DNA of 64,000 nt from Alkalibacterium subtropicum. GTDB taxonomy: Bacteria; Bacillota; Bacilli; Lactobacillales; Carnobacteriaceae_A. Position 1 is the stretch's first letter, and each line of letters opens with the position of its first letter. A program made the position numbers and the translations under genes. The stretch is from contig NZ_FOLT01000004.1 of the NCBI RefSeq assembly GCF_900112455.1, positions 220,379 through 284,378 on the forward strand, given 5' to 3'. Positions 37,603-46,512 of this stretch are shown here, piece by piece. Below the pieces are notes generated by a model, which was not told the origin of the DNA, did not search any database, and was given only the letters and a program-made list of their open reading frames with translations.

Positions 37603-37637
37603 AAAGAGAAGGCGGGACTTTTGTCCCACCTTCTCTT
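37603..37637 (-). terminator. Terminator of hpf
   Basis: AGAGAAGGTGGGAC/GTCCCGCCTTCTCT hairpin with a short loop, followed by TTTTC on the minus strand. Confidence 0.7.
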
Positions 37638-37675
37638 CTCACCTATCAGTAAAAATACCGCTGATTAATGACGGT

Positions 37676-38242
37676 CTAGTCTGTTTCGATCAATCCATAT
37701 TTTCCGTCGTTACGTTTATAGACAATGCTTGTTCCATTAGTATCCGCGTCTTCAAAGATAAAGAAGTTGTGTCCAAGCATATCCATCTGCAGGACGGCTT
37801 CTTCTGCATCCATTGGCTTAAGGCTCAAACGTTTTGTTCGGACGATCGCTGCACTTAACTCTTCATCATCTTCTTCAATGTTCAGATCAGCCCACAAATC
37901 ATTATCCACAGGCTGTGGTGCATCGACGCCTTGTGAACGGCGGTTTTTGCGGTTGATTTTTGTTTTATATTTTCTCATTTGACGTTCCAGTTTATCGACG
38001 ACCAAATCGACGCTTCCATATAAATCTGGGGAAGTTTCCTCTGCACGTAAAACAACGTAGGGCAGCGGGATAGTGACTTCAACTTTCGCCGTTTTATCAG
38101 AGTAGGTTTTTAAATTAACATGTGCATTGGCTTCCGGCACATCGTTAAAATATTTCTCGATCTTTCCGACTTTCTTTTCTACGTACTCTCTTATGGCTTG
38201 AGTCACCTCAATGTTTTCTCCTCTAACATTGTATCTAAGCAT
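37676..38242 (-). CDS. hpf: Ribosome hibernation promoting factor, long form
   Basis: Cytosolic factor of 188 residues that dimerises 70S ribosomes into 100S particles in stationary phase. It has the N-terminal HPF/YfiA domain ([20 protein letters not shown], about 1-100), a linker, and the C-terminal dimerisation domain (about 130-185) with [20 protein letters not shown]. The long form is typical for Firmicutes. AGGGTGAAG precedes the ATG. The 150-bp gap to comFC suggests its own promoter. Confidence 0.95.
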   Translation of the reverse strand: MLRYNVRGENIEVTQAIREYVEKKVGKIEKYFNDVPEANAHVNLKTYSDKTAKVEVTIPLPYVVLRAEETSPDLYGSVDLVVDKLERQMRKYKTKINRKNRRSQGVDAPQPVDNDLWADLNIEEDDEELSAAIVRTKRLSLKPMDAEEAVLQMDMLGHNFFIFEDADTNGTSIVYKRNDGKYGLIETD

Positions 38243-38392
38243 AATGCTTCACCCTTCCAAATCTAGTATAGTCTCCATCATAACACAATGACCGAGGCCA
38301 TCTCTAAGCAAAACTATTATGTTTGCTTAAGTTCAGTATACATGATAGCGTTTGCTTTCTCAATCAAAGCACACTTTTTCAAAGGACTAAAA

Positions 38393-39085
38393 TCATCTGA
38401 ACAATGAGAAGGTCTGGATGCGCCCCGGCAATGCGCTTTTCAGCGCGTCCGCTGCATGAAACAGTGTCCGGCCCGTTGTATATAAATCATCCACCAGAAT
38501 GACTGAGGCACCTTCAAGTCTGGATACTGCAGGATATTCCAAGGTAAATGGCTGAGTCATGCGCAGTCTTTCCCGTCTGTTTTTTCTGGCCTGTTTCTCT
38601 CCTTCCCCTACGTTATTCAGAGCTTTCACATAAGGCAGCCCGGCGCTTTCCAGCAGCAGCTCTACCTGATTGAAGCCTCTCGCTGCCTGGCTCTGCTCAG
38701 TAATAGGGATCGGTACAAGAACAGAATGTTCCAGCACCGGCCTGAAATAGCCCTTCAGTTCATCGGCAAAGAGCAGGGAGAGTTCGCAGTCGCCCATGAT
38801 CTTATACTTTTCCATGTAATCTCTCGCAAAGGCGTTATAATAAAATAGACTTTTATGCATGAACGGGTAGTCCGGATACCGTTCCTGCCAGTTCTGACAG
38901 TCTTCACACTGAGCTTTGTCCGAAATCTTACAGCACCTGGCACATTTTAGGGCGGAGTCAGCAACGGCCGCCAGAAGCCCGTTGCATAACCGGCATAAAC
39001 GCTTTTCAGATGGTTTTTCGAAAAAAAGCTGAGAAAATGTCATCGGCATGTCGACCGTTCCCTGACACCACAGGCATCTGCTCAT
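38393..39085 (-). CDS. comFC: ComF family phosphoribosyltransferase-like protein
   Basis: Late competence protein of 230 residues. Paired cysteines near the N-terminus (CLWC, CRLC, CARC, CEDC) form zinc sites, and a PRTase fold follows with VILVDDLYTTGRT (about 194-206). ComFC is needed for DNA uptake and works with ComFA. Its ATG overlaps the comFA stop as ATGA. The product is inferred from family and neighbour. Confidence 0.92.
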   Translation of the reverse strand: MSRCLWCQGTVDMPMTFSQLFFEKPSEKRLCRLCNGLLAAVADSALKCARCCKISDKAQCEDCQNWQERYPDYPFMHKSLFYYNAFARDYMEKYKIMGDCELSLLFADELKGYFRPVLEHSVLVPIPITEQSQAARGFNQVELLLESAGLPYVKALNNVGEGEKQARKNRRERLRMTQPFTLEYPAVSRLEGASVILVDDLYTTGRTLFHAADALKSALPGRIQTFSLFR

Positions 39086-40431
39086 CTTATCAACCCTCGA
39101 CGGCGTGCCAGGTGATTCATTCTTTTGATCTGTTTCACCGCCGCTTTCATCGCTTTCGTCCAGCCATGGTGATAAAAAGTGACCTTCCCATCTGGATGAT
39201 TTTTTGACCGACCGGCTCTCCCTGCGATCTGCACTAAAGCGGCTTCAGTAAACACGGCATGATCCGCTTCCCAGACGAGGACATCGATGTTTTCAAACGT
39301 CACTCCTCGTTCCAGGATCGTTGTGGTCACAAGAAATATCAGTTCCCCGTCACGCATCTTCTTTACTTTTTCTTTACGCAGGATATCTCTGGAATGGACG
39401 CATTCAAAAGAAACTTCAGAGAAAATGCTCTTCAAGATCGGTTCCAGTTTTCCCATTAACGCTATGGTCGGCAGAAACAGGAGGAATGTCTGCTTCTGGT
39501 CGACTAGCTGCTGCATGTGTCGGATAAGCACTGTTTTTTCAGCCTGACTCTCATTCACTAAAGTACTCTTATGATACACGCCTTCGGGGACCGGCAAGGC
39601 AAAGCCGTGGTAGCGGGCAGGCAGAATCACGGCCTTTATCTCCCCGCTGCTAATCCGCTTCTGCATACACCTGTCCGGCGTAGCCGTCAAGTGTATCAGA
39701 CAGGACGGTTTCCTGCGTGCCTTGTCTGCTGCAAAGAGAAGAGCCTGGTTCAGATGATAGGGGAATGCATCCACTTCATCGATGATCAGGACGTCGAAGG
39801 CATCATCGAACCGATAGAGTTGATGCGTCGTGGCGATGACAAGCTGCGTATACCTATAGCTCTCTTCTGCGCCACCGTATAAAACGGCAAGAGGCACATC
39901 AGGAAAGGCATCATGGATACGCGGCGCCAGTTCAAGACACACATCGACCCGGGGCGAGGCTATGCAGACACGCTTGTTGTCTTCAAGTGCCTCTTGAATG
40001 CCTCGAAACAGCATCTCTGTTTTTCCGGCTCCGGCGACCGCCCAGAGGATCGTTTCTGTGTAGGCGAGGATACTCTCAATAACCTGTGAGGATGCCTCAC
40101 TCTGCTGAGCCGACAGCTGTCCTTCCCACTTCAGACACGGTTTGTCGAATGATACAAACTGACGGGGATCCGTCAGCGTGTATAACATAGCGCACTCTCT
40201 TACTTTCCCCAAACCGATGCATTCCCGACAATACAAACAGGTCCCTCCGCATGTGCAGGGATACCTCCTGCTCACCGTAGAAACTGAGGCACACCGGGCG
40301 CAGACTTTTTCGCCATTAACAGTGACAAATGCCGGGGCCTTTTTAAGCTTGCCAGTGATTTCTTCGGTCAGCTTAAAAGGCAGCTCTTCTTTCAGCAGAC
40401 TTCGGCCGTAAAACAGTGAGTAATCGATCAT
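39082..40431 (-). CDS. comFA: Competence DNA translocase ATPase ComFA
   Basis: DEAD-box-like ATPase of 449 residues that drives single-stranded DNA into the cell during transformation. A four-cysteine zinc finger (CARC...CTCGGTCLYC, about 45-73) is followed by Walker A AVAGAGKTEM, Walker B IIDEVDAFPYHLN, TATPD and a C-terminal helicase motif QIAGRAGR. The ATG at 40431 has AGAAGG nine bases upstream; the ATG at 40440 abuts that site and was rejected. The comFA-comFC operon implies a latent DNA uptake capacity. Confidence 0.93.
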   Translation of the reverse strand: MIDYSLFYGRSLLKEELPFKLTEEITGKLKKAPAFVTVNGEKVCARCASVSTVSRRYPCTCGGTCLYCRECIGLGKVRECAMLYTLTDPRQFVSFDKPCLKWEGQLSAQQSEASSQVIESILAYTETILWAVAGAGKTEMLFRGIQEALEDNKRVCIASPRVDVCLELAPRIHDAFPDVPLAVLYGGAEESYRYTQLVIATTHQLYRFDDAFDVLIIDEVDAFPYHLNQALLFAADKARRKPSCLIHLTATPDRCMQKRISSGEIKAVILPARYHGFALPVPEGVYHKSTLVNESQAEKTVLIRHMQQLVDQKQTFLLFLPTIALMGKLEPILKSIFSEVSFECVHSRDILRKEKVKKMRDGELIFLVTTTILERGVTFENIDVLVWEADHAVFTEAALVQIAGRAGRSKNHPDGKVTFYHHGWTKAMKAAVKQIKRMNHLARRRGLIR

Positions 40432-40505
40432 ATCCTTCATCCTTCTAAAAGTTAGTTACTATTAATATTACCTTTTCAGTTAAAAAATGATTTTTTTAAT
40501 GAAAA

Positions 40506-40536
40506 TAAAAAAAGCACCAGAAATCTGGTGCTTTTA
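40506..40536 (-). terminator. Terminator of the degV gene
   Basis: AAAAGCACCAGA-TTT-CTGGTGCTTTTTTT on the minus strand: a short perfect stem with a T-run. It also lies between degV and comFA. Confidence 0.88.
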
Positions 40537-40561
40537 CTAAACATTATAGTATAATAGCTTG

Positions 40562-41419
40562 TTAGAGTCTTTCAATGTCGATAGTCCATGACATCCCTAC
40601 AGCACCTTCTCCAGTGTGTACGCCAACGACGGGCCCCAGGAAACTGGATATAAACCGTACGTCTGGAAACTTGTCTTCCATCTGTTCTTTAAATGCCTGA
40701 GCTTCGTCTTCAGCATAGGCATGCACGACTGTGGCAACGAGCGGATAGTCCTTTTCCTTAACTGATTCTGCTAAAAGTGATTCGATCTTTTTCAAGGCTT
40801 TCTTTTTCGTTCTGATCTTATCGTAGGCAATGATCTCGCCACCTCTGAACGTCAACACAGGCTTGATTTTCAGTGCTGTCGCTACCCCACCGGCTGCCCG
40901 GGACAATCTTCCGCCCTTGATCAGGTTGGTCAGGTCGTCGACAATAAAGTAGATTTTTGTTTCCTGTTTGATCTTATCCAGCTGTTCGATGATCTCATTC
41001 ACCGAGTGGCCCTCTTTAGCCAGTTTGGCAGCGGCTCTGACAAGATACGCTTGTCCTGCAGCAGCCATCTCAGAATCATATGGATACACATTGATGTTAT
41101 CCATTGTCTGAACGACACTGTAGGCATTCTGAAAAGTTCCGGAAATACGGCTGGACAAATGTATGCTGATGACCGCATCATAATCCTTTTCCAGTTCCTG
41201 ATAAAGTGCCGTCAGATCCCCCACAGTGGGTTGAGAACTTGTCGGAAGCTGTTCCGATTCTCTTACTTTTTCAAAGAAAGCATCGGATGTGATATCCACT
41301 TCTTCTTTGAAGACCTCATTCTTAAAAATGACAGATAAGGGGACGAAATAAATATTATCCTGTTCATATTCTTCCTTATTTAAGTAAGCTGTACTATCTG
41401 TTACAATAGCTATACGCAT
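40562..41419 (-). CDS. DegV family fatty-acid-binding protein
   Basis: Protein of 285 residues. It begins MRIAIVTDSTAYL, the DegV signature, and continues with LPTSSQPTVGD, SSRISGTFQNA and GGRLSRAAGG. FakB members hand fatty acids to the kinase FakA for phospholipid synthesis; that role is inferred, as several DegV paralogues usually coexist. GAGGTGAAAA precedes the ATG. A promoter is visible at 41466-41494. Confidence 0.9.
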   Translation of the reverse strand: MRIAIVTDSTAYLNKEEYEQDNIYFVPLSVIFKNEVFKEEVDITSDAFFEKVRESEQLPTSSQPTVGDLTALYQELEKDYDAVISIHLSSRISGTFQNAYSVVQTMDNINVYPYDSEMAAAGQAYLVRAAAKLAKEGHSVNEIIEQLDKIKQETKIYFIVDDLTNLIKGGRLSRAAGGVATALKIKPVLTFRGGEIIAYDKIRTKKKALKKIESLLAESVKEKDYPLVATVVHAYAEDEAQAFKEQMEDKFPDVRFISSFLGPVVGVHTGEGAVGMSWTIDIERL

Positions 41420-41465
41420 TTTTTCACCTCGCTTTCATGAGAGTTGACCTGGTAATCACCTTTAC

Positions 41466-41494
41466 ACTATAGCATGTTTCTTATTGTACGCCAA
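41466..41494 (-). promoter_or_regulatory. Promoter of the degV gene
   Basis: Minus strand TTGGCG (41494-41489), 17-bp spacer, TATAGT (41471-41466) with TGC before it as an extended -10. Confidence 0.55.
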
Positions 41495-41523
41495 CATAAA
41501 GACTAATTGAAAGGGACGATAAA

Positions 41524-42159
41524 GTGAAAAATTATCGAACAATTAAAGAATACGGTTCCCATGAAATAAACATAAAGAAATCCCGCTTCATTTGTACACT
41601 TAAACGTACTGACTCAGAAGATGCTGCTCAGGCTTTTATCGAAAAAATGAAAAAGGAACACTGGAAAGCCAACCATAACTGTTCAGCTTATTTGATCGGA
41701 GATACCGGTCAGATCCAGCGCGCTTCCGATGACGGGGAGCCCAGCGGCACTGCCGGTGTTCCTATACTGGAAGTGCTGAAAAAAAGACAGATCCAGAATG
41801 TGACAGCTGTGGTGACCCGTTATTTCGGCGGGACTAAACTGGGTGCCGGCGGACTGATACGGGCATATGGACAAGCGACAAGCGAGGCGCTTGATCATGT
41901 CGGGCTCATTGAGAAACAGCTGCAGCAGTTTATCGCGCTGACTGTCTCTTATCCTATGAGCGGAAAACTCCAGAACACCCTTGAGGAATCTGTTTATACT
42001 ATCCACTCTACAGACTATGCAGCTGATGTGACCTTTCATTGTCTGATCCCGATAAAAAAAACAGAGGCCTTTAAAAGCGAAGTCATCGACTGGACGAACG
42101 GCACTGCCGAGTTTGAAGTCGGTGCAAAAGCTTGGATCGAAGTCGCTGTCGAAGAATAA
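41524..42159 (+). CDS. YigZ/IMPACT family protein (UPF0029)
   Basis: Protein of 211 residues with the IMPACT signature: DDGEPSGTAGVPILEVL (about 75-91) then VVTRYFGGTKLGAGGLIRAYG (shown over two parts: VVTRYFGGTKLG and AGGLIRAYG), followed by a DUF1949-type C-terminal domain. Members are thought to modulate translation; function is not settled. It starts at GTG with AAAGGGA upstream. It is divergent from degV. Confidence 0.88.
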   Translation: MKNYRTIKEYGSHEINIKKSRFICTLKRTDSEDAAQAFIEKMKKEHWKANHNCSAYLIGDTGQIQRASDDGEPSGTAGVPILEVLKKRQIQNVTAVVTRYFGGTKLGAGGLIRAYGQATSEALDHVGLIEKQLQQFIALTVSYPMSGKLQNTLEESVYTIHSTDYAADVTFHCLIPIKKTEAFKSEVIDWTNGTAEFEVGAKAWIEVAVEE

Positions 42160-42299
42160 AGAAGAAGTGACAGAAGCCCAGTCTATGGGGGCTTCACGGC
42201 TGTTTATTCGCTGATCCGGACCAAAAATCAGACCTGCCTGTCCTTAAACAGGATATGACTCATGTCAGCCTGTTTATATTTACAGTTTTTCCTCATGCA

Positions 42300-42328
42300 T
42301 TGACATGTGTGAGCTTTACCATAATAAT
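42300..42328 (+). promoter_or_regulatory. Promoter of the first LCP gene
   Basis: Perfect TTGACA (42300-42305), 17-bp spacer, AATAAT (42323-42328), 49 bases before the GTG start. Confidence 0.6.
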
Positions 42329-42376
42329 AGTAATGAATAATCAGGTGTTTCAACTTATCTTAAAGGAGTAACTCTA

Positions 42377-43435
42377 GTGTCTAAACATAATAATCAGTCT
42401 CAGTCATCACGTAGCTATACCAAGAGTCAAAAGAAGAAAAGAAATGAACGGATCATTTTAAGCATTCTGATCCCCCTCTTTACGATTATCCTCATAGGGG
42501 CTGTCTATCTTGCCAAGCTTTTTGCTACCGTAGAGAATGAAATCGAAGCGTCGTTTGCAGAAATCGAACGTCAGGAAGCCGTTGAAAAAGTCAACCCCAT
42601 CGACGAACCGGTCTCTATCCTGTTCCTTGGCGTCGATAATAATGAAGATCGGCAGCTTGGGTCCACGCGTGCCGACTCGATCATTTATGCGACGCTCAAT
42701 CCGACAACACATGAGATGAACATGGTTTCCATCCCTAGAGATACTTTTGTCCCCATCATTAACAAAGGAACGACCCTGAGGTATGACCGGATCAATTCCG
42801 CCTATGCTGTCGGAGAAGAAAGTGCCATGGTGCAGACGGTGGAAGAATGGCTTGATGTGCCGATTCATTATTATGCGACGTTCAATTTTGCAGCGTTTCT
42901 GGATATCATCGATGAACTGGGCGGCATAGAAATAAATGTCCCGATAGCTATCGACGAAATGAATTCTGATGATCAGATGGGCGCCATCACGCTTGAACCC
43001 GGGTATCAGACATTGACCGGCGAAGAAGCCCTGGCACTGGCCCGGACCCGCAAAATCGACAATGATGTGAAACGGGGCGAACGTCAGCAGTTGATCATTG
43101 AAGCCATCATTCGAAAAGCGTTGAAGGCTGGATCCATCACGAAATATACCGGCATTGCTGAAACAGTCGGAAGCAATATGAAGACAAACATGCGCATGCG
43201 CGACATGACAGCCATTGCCCAAACGGGACTGAATGATTCTTTTTCCATTTCGACACATATTTTTGAGTGGTCAAGCTTTACCGAACGCGGAATGGATCTC
43301 GTTAAGATCCAGCCGGACAGTTTCGAGGCCATTCAGAGCAAGCTCAAAAGTTCCCTGAACAGAACGCAGGAGATATCCAGTTCGGCAAAATTGGATGACG
43401 CTTCTGCCGCCAGCACGAACAGCAAGAAAAAATAA
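42377..43435 (+). CDS. LytR-CpsA-Psr (LCP) family ligase 1
   Basis: Type II membrane protein of 352 residues that probably attaches wall teichoic acid or another undecaprenyl-linked glycopolymer to peptidoglycan. A short basic N-terminus and one helix (about 28-48) lead to the extracellular LCP domain with SILFLGVDN, STRADSIIYATLNP, SIPRDTFVPI, INSAYAVG and EALALARTRKIDNDVKRGERQQ (its arginines bind pyrophosphate). A Ser/Ala-rich tail ends in lysines. GTG start with AAAGGAG. Beyond the IS605 element, a second LCP gene and tagO on the opposite strand complete a polymer-attachment neighbourhood. Confidence 0.9.
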   Translation: MSKHNNQSQSSRSYTKSQKKKRNERIILSILIPLFTIILIGAVYLAKLFATVENEIEASFAEIERQEAVEKVNPIDEPVSILFLGVDNNEDRQLGSTRADSIIYATLNPTTHEMNMVSIPRDTFVPIINKGTTLRYDRINSAYAVGEESAMVQTVEEWLDVPIHYYATFNFAAFLDIIDELGGIEINVPIAIDEMNSDDQMGAITLEPGYQTLTGEEALALARTRKIDNDVKRGERQQLIIEAIIRKALKAGSITKYTGIAETVGSNMKTNMRMRDMTAIAQTGLNDSFSISTHIFEWSSFTERGMDLVKIQPDSFEAIQSKLKSSLNRTQEISSSAKLDDASAASTNSKKK

Positions 43436-43437
43436 AT

Positions 43438-43487
43438 AGAGACCTCTCGCATCGTCAGCAAGACGAAATCCGGGAGGTCTCTTTTTT
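43438..43487. terminator. Terminator between LCP gene 1 and tagO
   Basis: AGAGACCTC (43438-43446) and GAGGTCTCT (43474-43482) enclose a long loop and are followed by TTTTT on plus; convergent genes share it. Confidence 0.75.
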
Positions 43488-43488
43488 A

Positions 43489-44577
43489 TTACTTGTTCAG
43501 CTTACGGGCAAACTTTTTTAACTTATCAAGGATCGGTCGCCTGTCCTCTTTCACCAGACCAATGATTTCCACAAAGAGAAGGACACCGACGATCACAAAT
43601 ACTGTTAACAAAACAGAACCGATCAGGGTAGAAAAATTATAAAGCAGGGCAATGATCGAAAAAATGGCAGAAACAGAATAAATGGCCAGGACCGCCTGTC
43701 TGTGAGAGAGCCCGAGCGTCATCAGACGGTGGTGGATGTGACTCTTGTCAGCTGCGACAATGGACTGCTTGTTCACTTTTCTTCGAATCATGGCAAACAG
43801 GGTGTCCGTAATAGGGATCCCCATGATCACTATAGGCAGGACCAGTGAAATCAGTGTCGCATTTTTCAATCCCTGCAGAGAAAAGACCCCGATCATAAAA
43901 CCTAAAAACAGGGCACCTGTATCTCCCAGAAAAACACTGGCAGGATGAAAATTATACGGCCAGAAACCGGCAATAGCCGCTACTAGAATAAAAATCATGA
44001 TCGAGACCGAAACCTCTTCAATGGTCAGAAAGAAAAAACCGATGATCCCCATCGTCGTTAAGGCAATCATTGATATCCCGCTGGCCAGACCGTCCAGTCC
44101 ATCGACCAGATTGATGGCATTCGTAAAGCCGACGATCCACAGGACAGTCAGCGGAAACTGCAGGGCACCGAATGACAGGGTACCGAAATAAGGAAAAGTC
44201 ATGGTCTGCAGCGCCATGTCACCATAAAAGTAAATCACGACTGCAGCTGAAATAATACCGAGTAGTTTTATGACGGGAGACAATTCAAATAAGTCGTCAA
44301 AAATCCCTGTAAGCACGATAAGTGACGATGCTGTAAACAAGGGGATCAGCTGCCTGTCCGGTATGGGAAGCAGAAAGAAAGCAGCCAGATAGAAGGAGAC
44401 ATAAATGGTTACCCCTCCCATCGTCGGCATTCTTTTTTCATGGATCCTTCGTGCTCTAGGTTCAGGTTCATCAATGATCCCCCATCTGTGTGCCAGTCGA
44501 GTGTAGATCGGCGTCAGGATCAGGGATGTGATCAGAGTAAAAATACTTACGAGAAGTACGACAAACATATCAAACAT
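43489..44577 (-). CDS. tagO: UDP-GlcNAc:undecaprenyl-phosphate GlcNAc-1-phosphate transferase
   Basis: Polytopic membrane enzyme of 362 residues that starts wall teichoic acid synthesis by loading GlcNAc-1-P on undecaprenyl phosphate. RARRIHEKRMPTMGG (about 38-52), GLDGLASGIS with the preceding NLVD, and FLGDTGALFLGF are family signatures; DKSHIHHRLM is the C-terminal His loop. The ATG at 44577 is chosen (AAAGAGA upstream); the long in-frame extension reads into the neighbouring IS element and is not native. TagA (53906-54655) would act next. Confidence 0.92.
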   Translation of the reverse strand: MFDMFVVLLVSIFTLITSLILTPIYTRLAHRWGIIDEPEPRARRIHEKRMPTMGGVTIYVSFYLAAFFLLPIPDRQLIPLFTASSLIVLTGIFDDLFELSPVIKLLGIISAAVVIYFYGDMALQTMTFPYFGTLSFGALQFPLTVLWIVGFTNAINLVDGLDGLASGISMIALTTMGIIGFFFLTIEEVSVSIMIFILVAAIAGFWPYNFHPASVFLGDTGALFLGFMIGVFSLQGLKNATLISLVLPIVIMGIPITDTLFAMIRRKVNKQSIVAADKSHIHHRLMTLGLSHRQAVLAIYSVSAIFSIIALLYNFSTLIGSVLLTVFVIVGVLLFVEIIGLVKEDRRPILDKLKKFARKLNK

Positions 44578-44608
44578 AATCATTCTCTTTTCATGCTGTT
44601 TTGCACTC

Positions 44609-44617
44609 ATTATAGCA
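44609..44617 (-). promoter_or_regulatory. Extended -10 promoter of tagO
   Basis: Minus-strand TGCTATAAT is a perfect extended -10, 32 bases before the start. The -35 position (about 44632-44637, TGGGTT) is poor and lies at the estimated IS605 left end. Confidence 0.6.
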
Positions 44618-44776
44618 TTTCCGAGCGGAAAAACCCACGTTTTTAATCTTGGGATGATAGCTCGGCAGGGATGAGGGCTTGCTTTTGCGAACTCGAAAGC
44701 CCTGTGACACTTAGACATATTTTTTGAGTATGTTTGTTAAGCGTATTCACATATACACACATGGTATTATCGATAC

Positions 44777-45175
44777 ATGGAAAACTATCGTAGAAACAAA
44801 ACAACCGTCAGCCTCATTAACTATCATTTTGTATTTTGTCCTCGATACAGACGAAAGATTTTCTTGAACCCCTCTCTCGGAGAACGGTTCAAGGAATTGA
44901 TTCAAGAGATTTGTGATGATCAGGGCTTCCACATCTTCGCTTTAGAAACGGATGAAGACCACGTTCATTTGTTCTTATATACGCTACTTTCTTTCAGTCC
45001 TGCGGATATCATGGCGAAAATAAAAGGAGGGACATCAAAAATCATCCGTGACGAGTTCTCCGAGCTGAAAGCCATGCCAAGCTTGTGGACGCGTTCCTAT
45101 TTCGTATCCACCGCAGAAAATGTGTCGAGCCAAACCATCAAACCATATGTTGAATCCCAAAAGACAAGGAGTTGA
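44777..45175 (+). CDS. tnpA: IS200/IS605 Y1 transposase TnpA
   Basis: HUH single-strand transposase of 132 residues. The metal-binding pair is DEDHVHLFLYT (His62, His64) and the catalytic tyrosine is Tyr124 in TIKPYVESQ, with Gln128 four residues later as in the family. Length is normal and no frameshift is seen, so it may be active. No strong ribosome site precedes the ATG, as is common for tnpA. It is six bases ahead of tnpB. Confidence 0.93.
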   Translation: MENYRRNKTTVSLINYHFVFCPRYRRKIFLNPSLGERFKELIQEICDDQGFHIFALETDEDHVHLFLYTLLSFSPADIMAKIKGGTSKIIRDEFSELKAMPSLWTRSYFVSTAENVSSQTIKPYVESQKTRS

Positions 45176-45180
45176 TTCCC

Positions 45181-46257
45181 ATGTCTCAACCCATTACGGT
45201 AAAAATCAAGTTGCTGCCAACGAAAGAACAAGAAGCAATTTTGACTCGAATGAGTGACGAGTATATTTCGACCATCAACTCCCTCGTAGCGGAAATGGTG
45301 GAAGAAAGGAAACCTACCCGCAAAACGAGTAAAGATATGGATGCTTTTTTACCCAGCGCTGTAAAATCTCAAGCTGTCTTAGATGCAAAGAGTGTTTTTA
45401 AGAAAGCGAAGAAAACGAATTTTGAAACAGTGCCTCTTCTGAAAAAACATCATTGCGTTTGGAACAACCAAAACTACTCCTTCGATTTCCACCACATTTC
45501 AATGCCAATCATGATTAATGGGGGAGCTAAGAAAACACCTATTAGAGCCTTGTTGGTTGACAAGAAGAACAGGAATGTTGATTTACTGAAACATAAACTC
45601 GGAACACTCCGTATCACCAAAAAGTCAAATAAGTGGCTTGCACAAATCGCTGTCACGATCTCTACTGACAAGAAAACAGGAACGAAAGTCATGGGTGTGG
45701 ATTTAGGACTTAAAGTACCCGCTTTTGCAATCACTGATGACGAACACGTACGCTTTTTCGGTAATGGAAGACAAAACAAGTACATGAAACGGAAGTTTCG
45801 TTCAGAGCGAAAAGCACTGGGCAAACGAAAAAAATTGAATGGCATCCGCAATTCAAAAGACAAAGAACAACGATGGATGAAAGACCACGATCACAAGGTC
45901 AGCCGTGCAATTGTTGATTTTGCAAAAGGCAACCACATTTCTGTCATTCGCTTGGAAAAACTGGCGAACATCCGGCAGACGGCAAGAACAAGCCGTAAAA
46001 ACGAAAAGAACTTGCACACATGGTCGTTCTACCGACTGGCAACATTCATTGAATACAAAGCAACACTGGAAGGCATCCAAGTCGAGTATGTGAACCCTGC
46101 CCATACAAGCCAAACCTGCCCGAACTGTTCAGAAAGGAACAAAGCGAGAGACCGAAAGTATCAGTGCAGTTGTGGATTTGAAAAACACAGGGATGTCGTC
46201 GGTGCAATGAATATTCGCTATGCACCTGTGGTTGATGGTTACAGTCAACCAGCCTAA
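45181..46257 (+). CDS. tnpB: TnpB RNA-guided nuclease of IS605
   Basis: Cas12-ancestor nuclease of 358 residues. The split RuvC residues are all present: Asp174 in GVDLGLK, Glu259 in RLEKL, Asp338 in HRDVVGAMNI; the zinc ribbon is CPNC...CSCG (about 313-331). It should use an omega RNA from the element's right end to cut sites left empty by excision, favouring retention. The ATG at 45181 follows AAGGAG; the TTG at 45172 overlaps that site. The intact catalytic set suggests activity, but this is untested. Confidence 0.93.
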   Translation: MSQPITVKIKLLPTKEQEAILTRMSDEYISTINSLVAEMVEERKPTRKTSKDMDAFLPSAVKSQAVLDAKSVFKKAKKTNFETVPLLKKHHCVWNNQNYSFDFHHISMPIMINGGAKKTPIRALLVDKKNRNVDLLKHKLGTLRITKKSNKWLAQIAVTISTDKKTGTKVMGVDLGLKVPAFAITDDEHVRFFGNGRQNKYMKRKFRSERKALGKRKKLNGIRNSKDKEQRWMKDHDHKVSRAIVDFAKGNHISVIRLEKLANIRQTARTSRKNEKNLHTWSFYRLATFIEYKATLEGIQVEYVNPAHTSQTCPNCSERNKARDRKYQCSCGFEKHRDVVGAMNIRYAPVVDGYSQPA

Positions 46258-46418
46258 GATGCTATAGGCACTCTCTTAGGAGGGGCAATGAGATGCCCTC
46301 ACCTTGAGGCTTGAACAAGACAGAAATGGACTGCGTTTGCACAAGCACTCAAGAATCCCACCCGTCAAACCGAAAGGTTAGGGCTTGCGGCTTTATCCGT
46401 GGGAATCTCAAAGCATTC
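46200..46418 (+). ncRNA. Probable omega (guide) RNA of TnpB
   Basis: In IS605 elements the omega RNA covers the 3' end of tnpB and the right end, with the guide read from flanking DNA. Here the 160 bases after the tnpB stop are non-coding and contain paired segments (GGGGCAATGAGATGCCC; AACCGAAAGGTT; GAATCCCACCC with CCGTGGGAATC). If the border is near 46413-46418 the guide would begin about AAGCATTCTGAAC. Boundaries are estimates. Confidence 0.5.
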
Positions 46419-46436
46419 TGAACTTTTAAAATACAA

Positions 46437-46465
46437 TTGCAATCACCCCCTAACTAGATTAAACT
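46437..46465 (+). promoter_or_regulatory. Possible promoter of the second LCP gene
   Basis: TTGCAA (46437-46442), 17-bp spacer, TAAACT (46460-46465). It lies immediately downstream of the IS605 right end, 48 bases before the start. Confidence 0.4.
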
Positions 46466-46512
46466 AATAAGAAGATGGTACTGCCTATTTATCCTTTAGA
46501 AAAGAGGTCCAC

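Larger units (their letters stand above)
44640..46425 (+). mobile_element. IS200/IS605-family insertion sequence (tnpA + tnpB)
   Basis: About 1.8 kb with a Y1 transposase gene and a tnpB gene in the same orientation. Ends are estimated: near the left, AGGGCTT...AAAGCCCT (about 44676-44704) forms a subterminal hairpin; near the right, GAATCCCACCC pairs with CCGTGGGAATC before about 46413. Both ends contain AGGGCTTGC. As expected for this family there are no terminal inverted repeats or target duplication to fix the exact borders. Confidence 0.85.

Noticed and set aside
42173-42200. Terminator after the yigZ gene
   Set aside because: AAGCCC/GGGCTT can pair but no T-run follows, so it is not called.
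42458-43258. 266-codon frame antisense to the first LCP gene
   Set aside because: Its residues are unbalanced (many H, R, F, I) and it is fully covered by a well-supported LCP gene; a shadow frame.
43489-44718. Longer tagO product starting at 44718
   Set aside because: The extra 47 residues come from the IS605 left end and are not homologous to TagO; the ATG at 44577 fits the family length.
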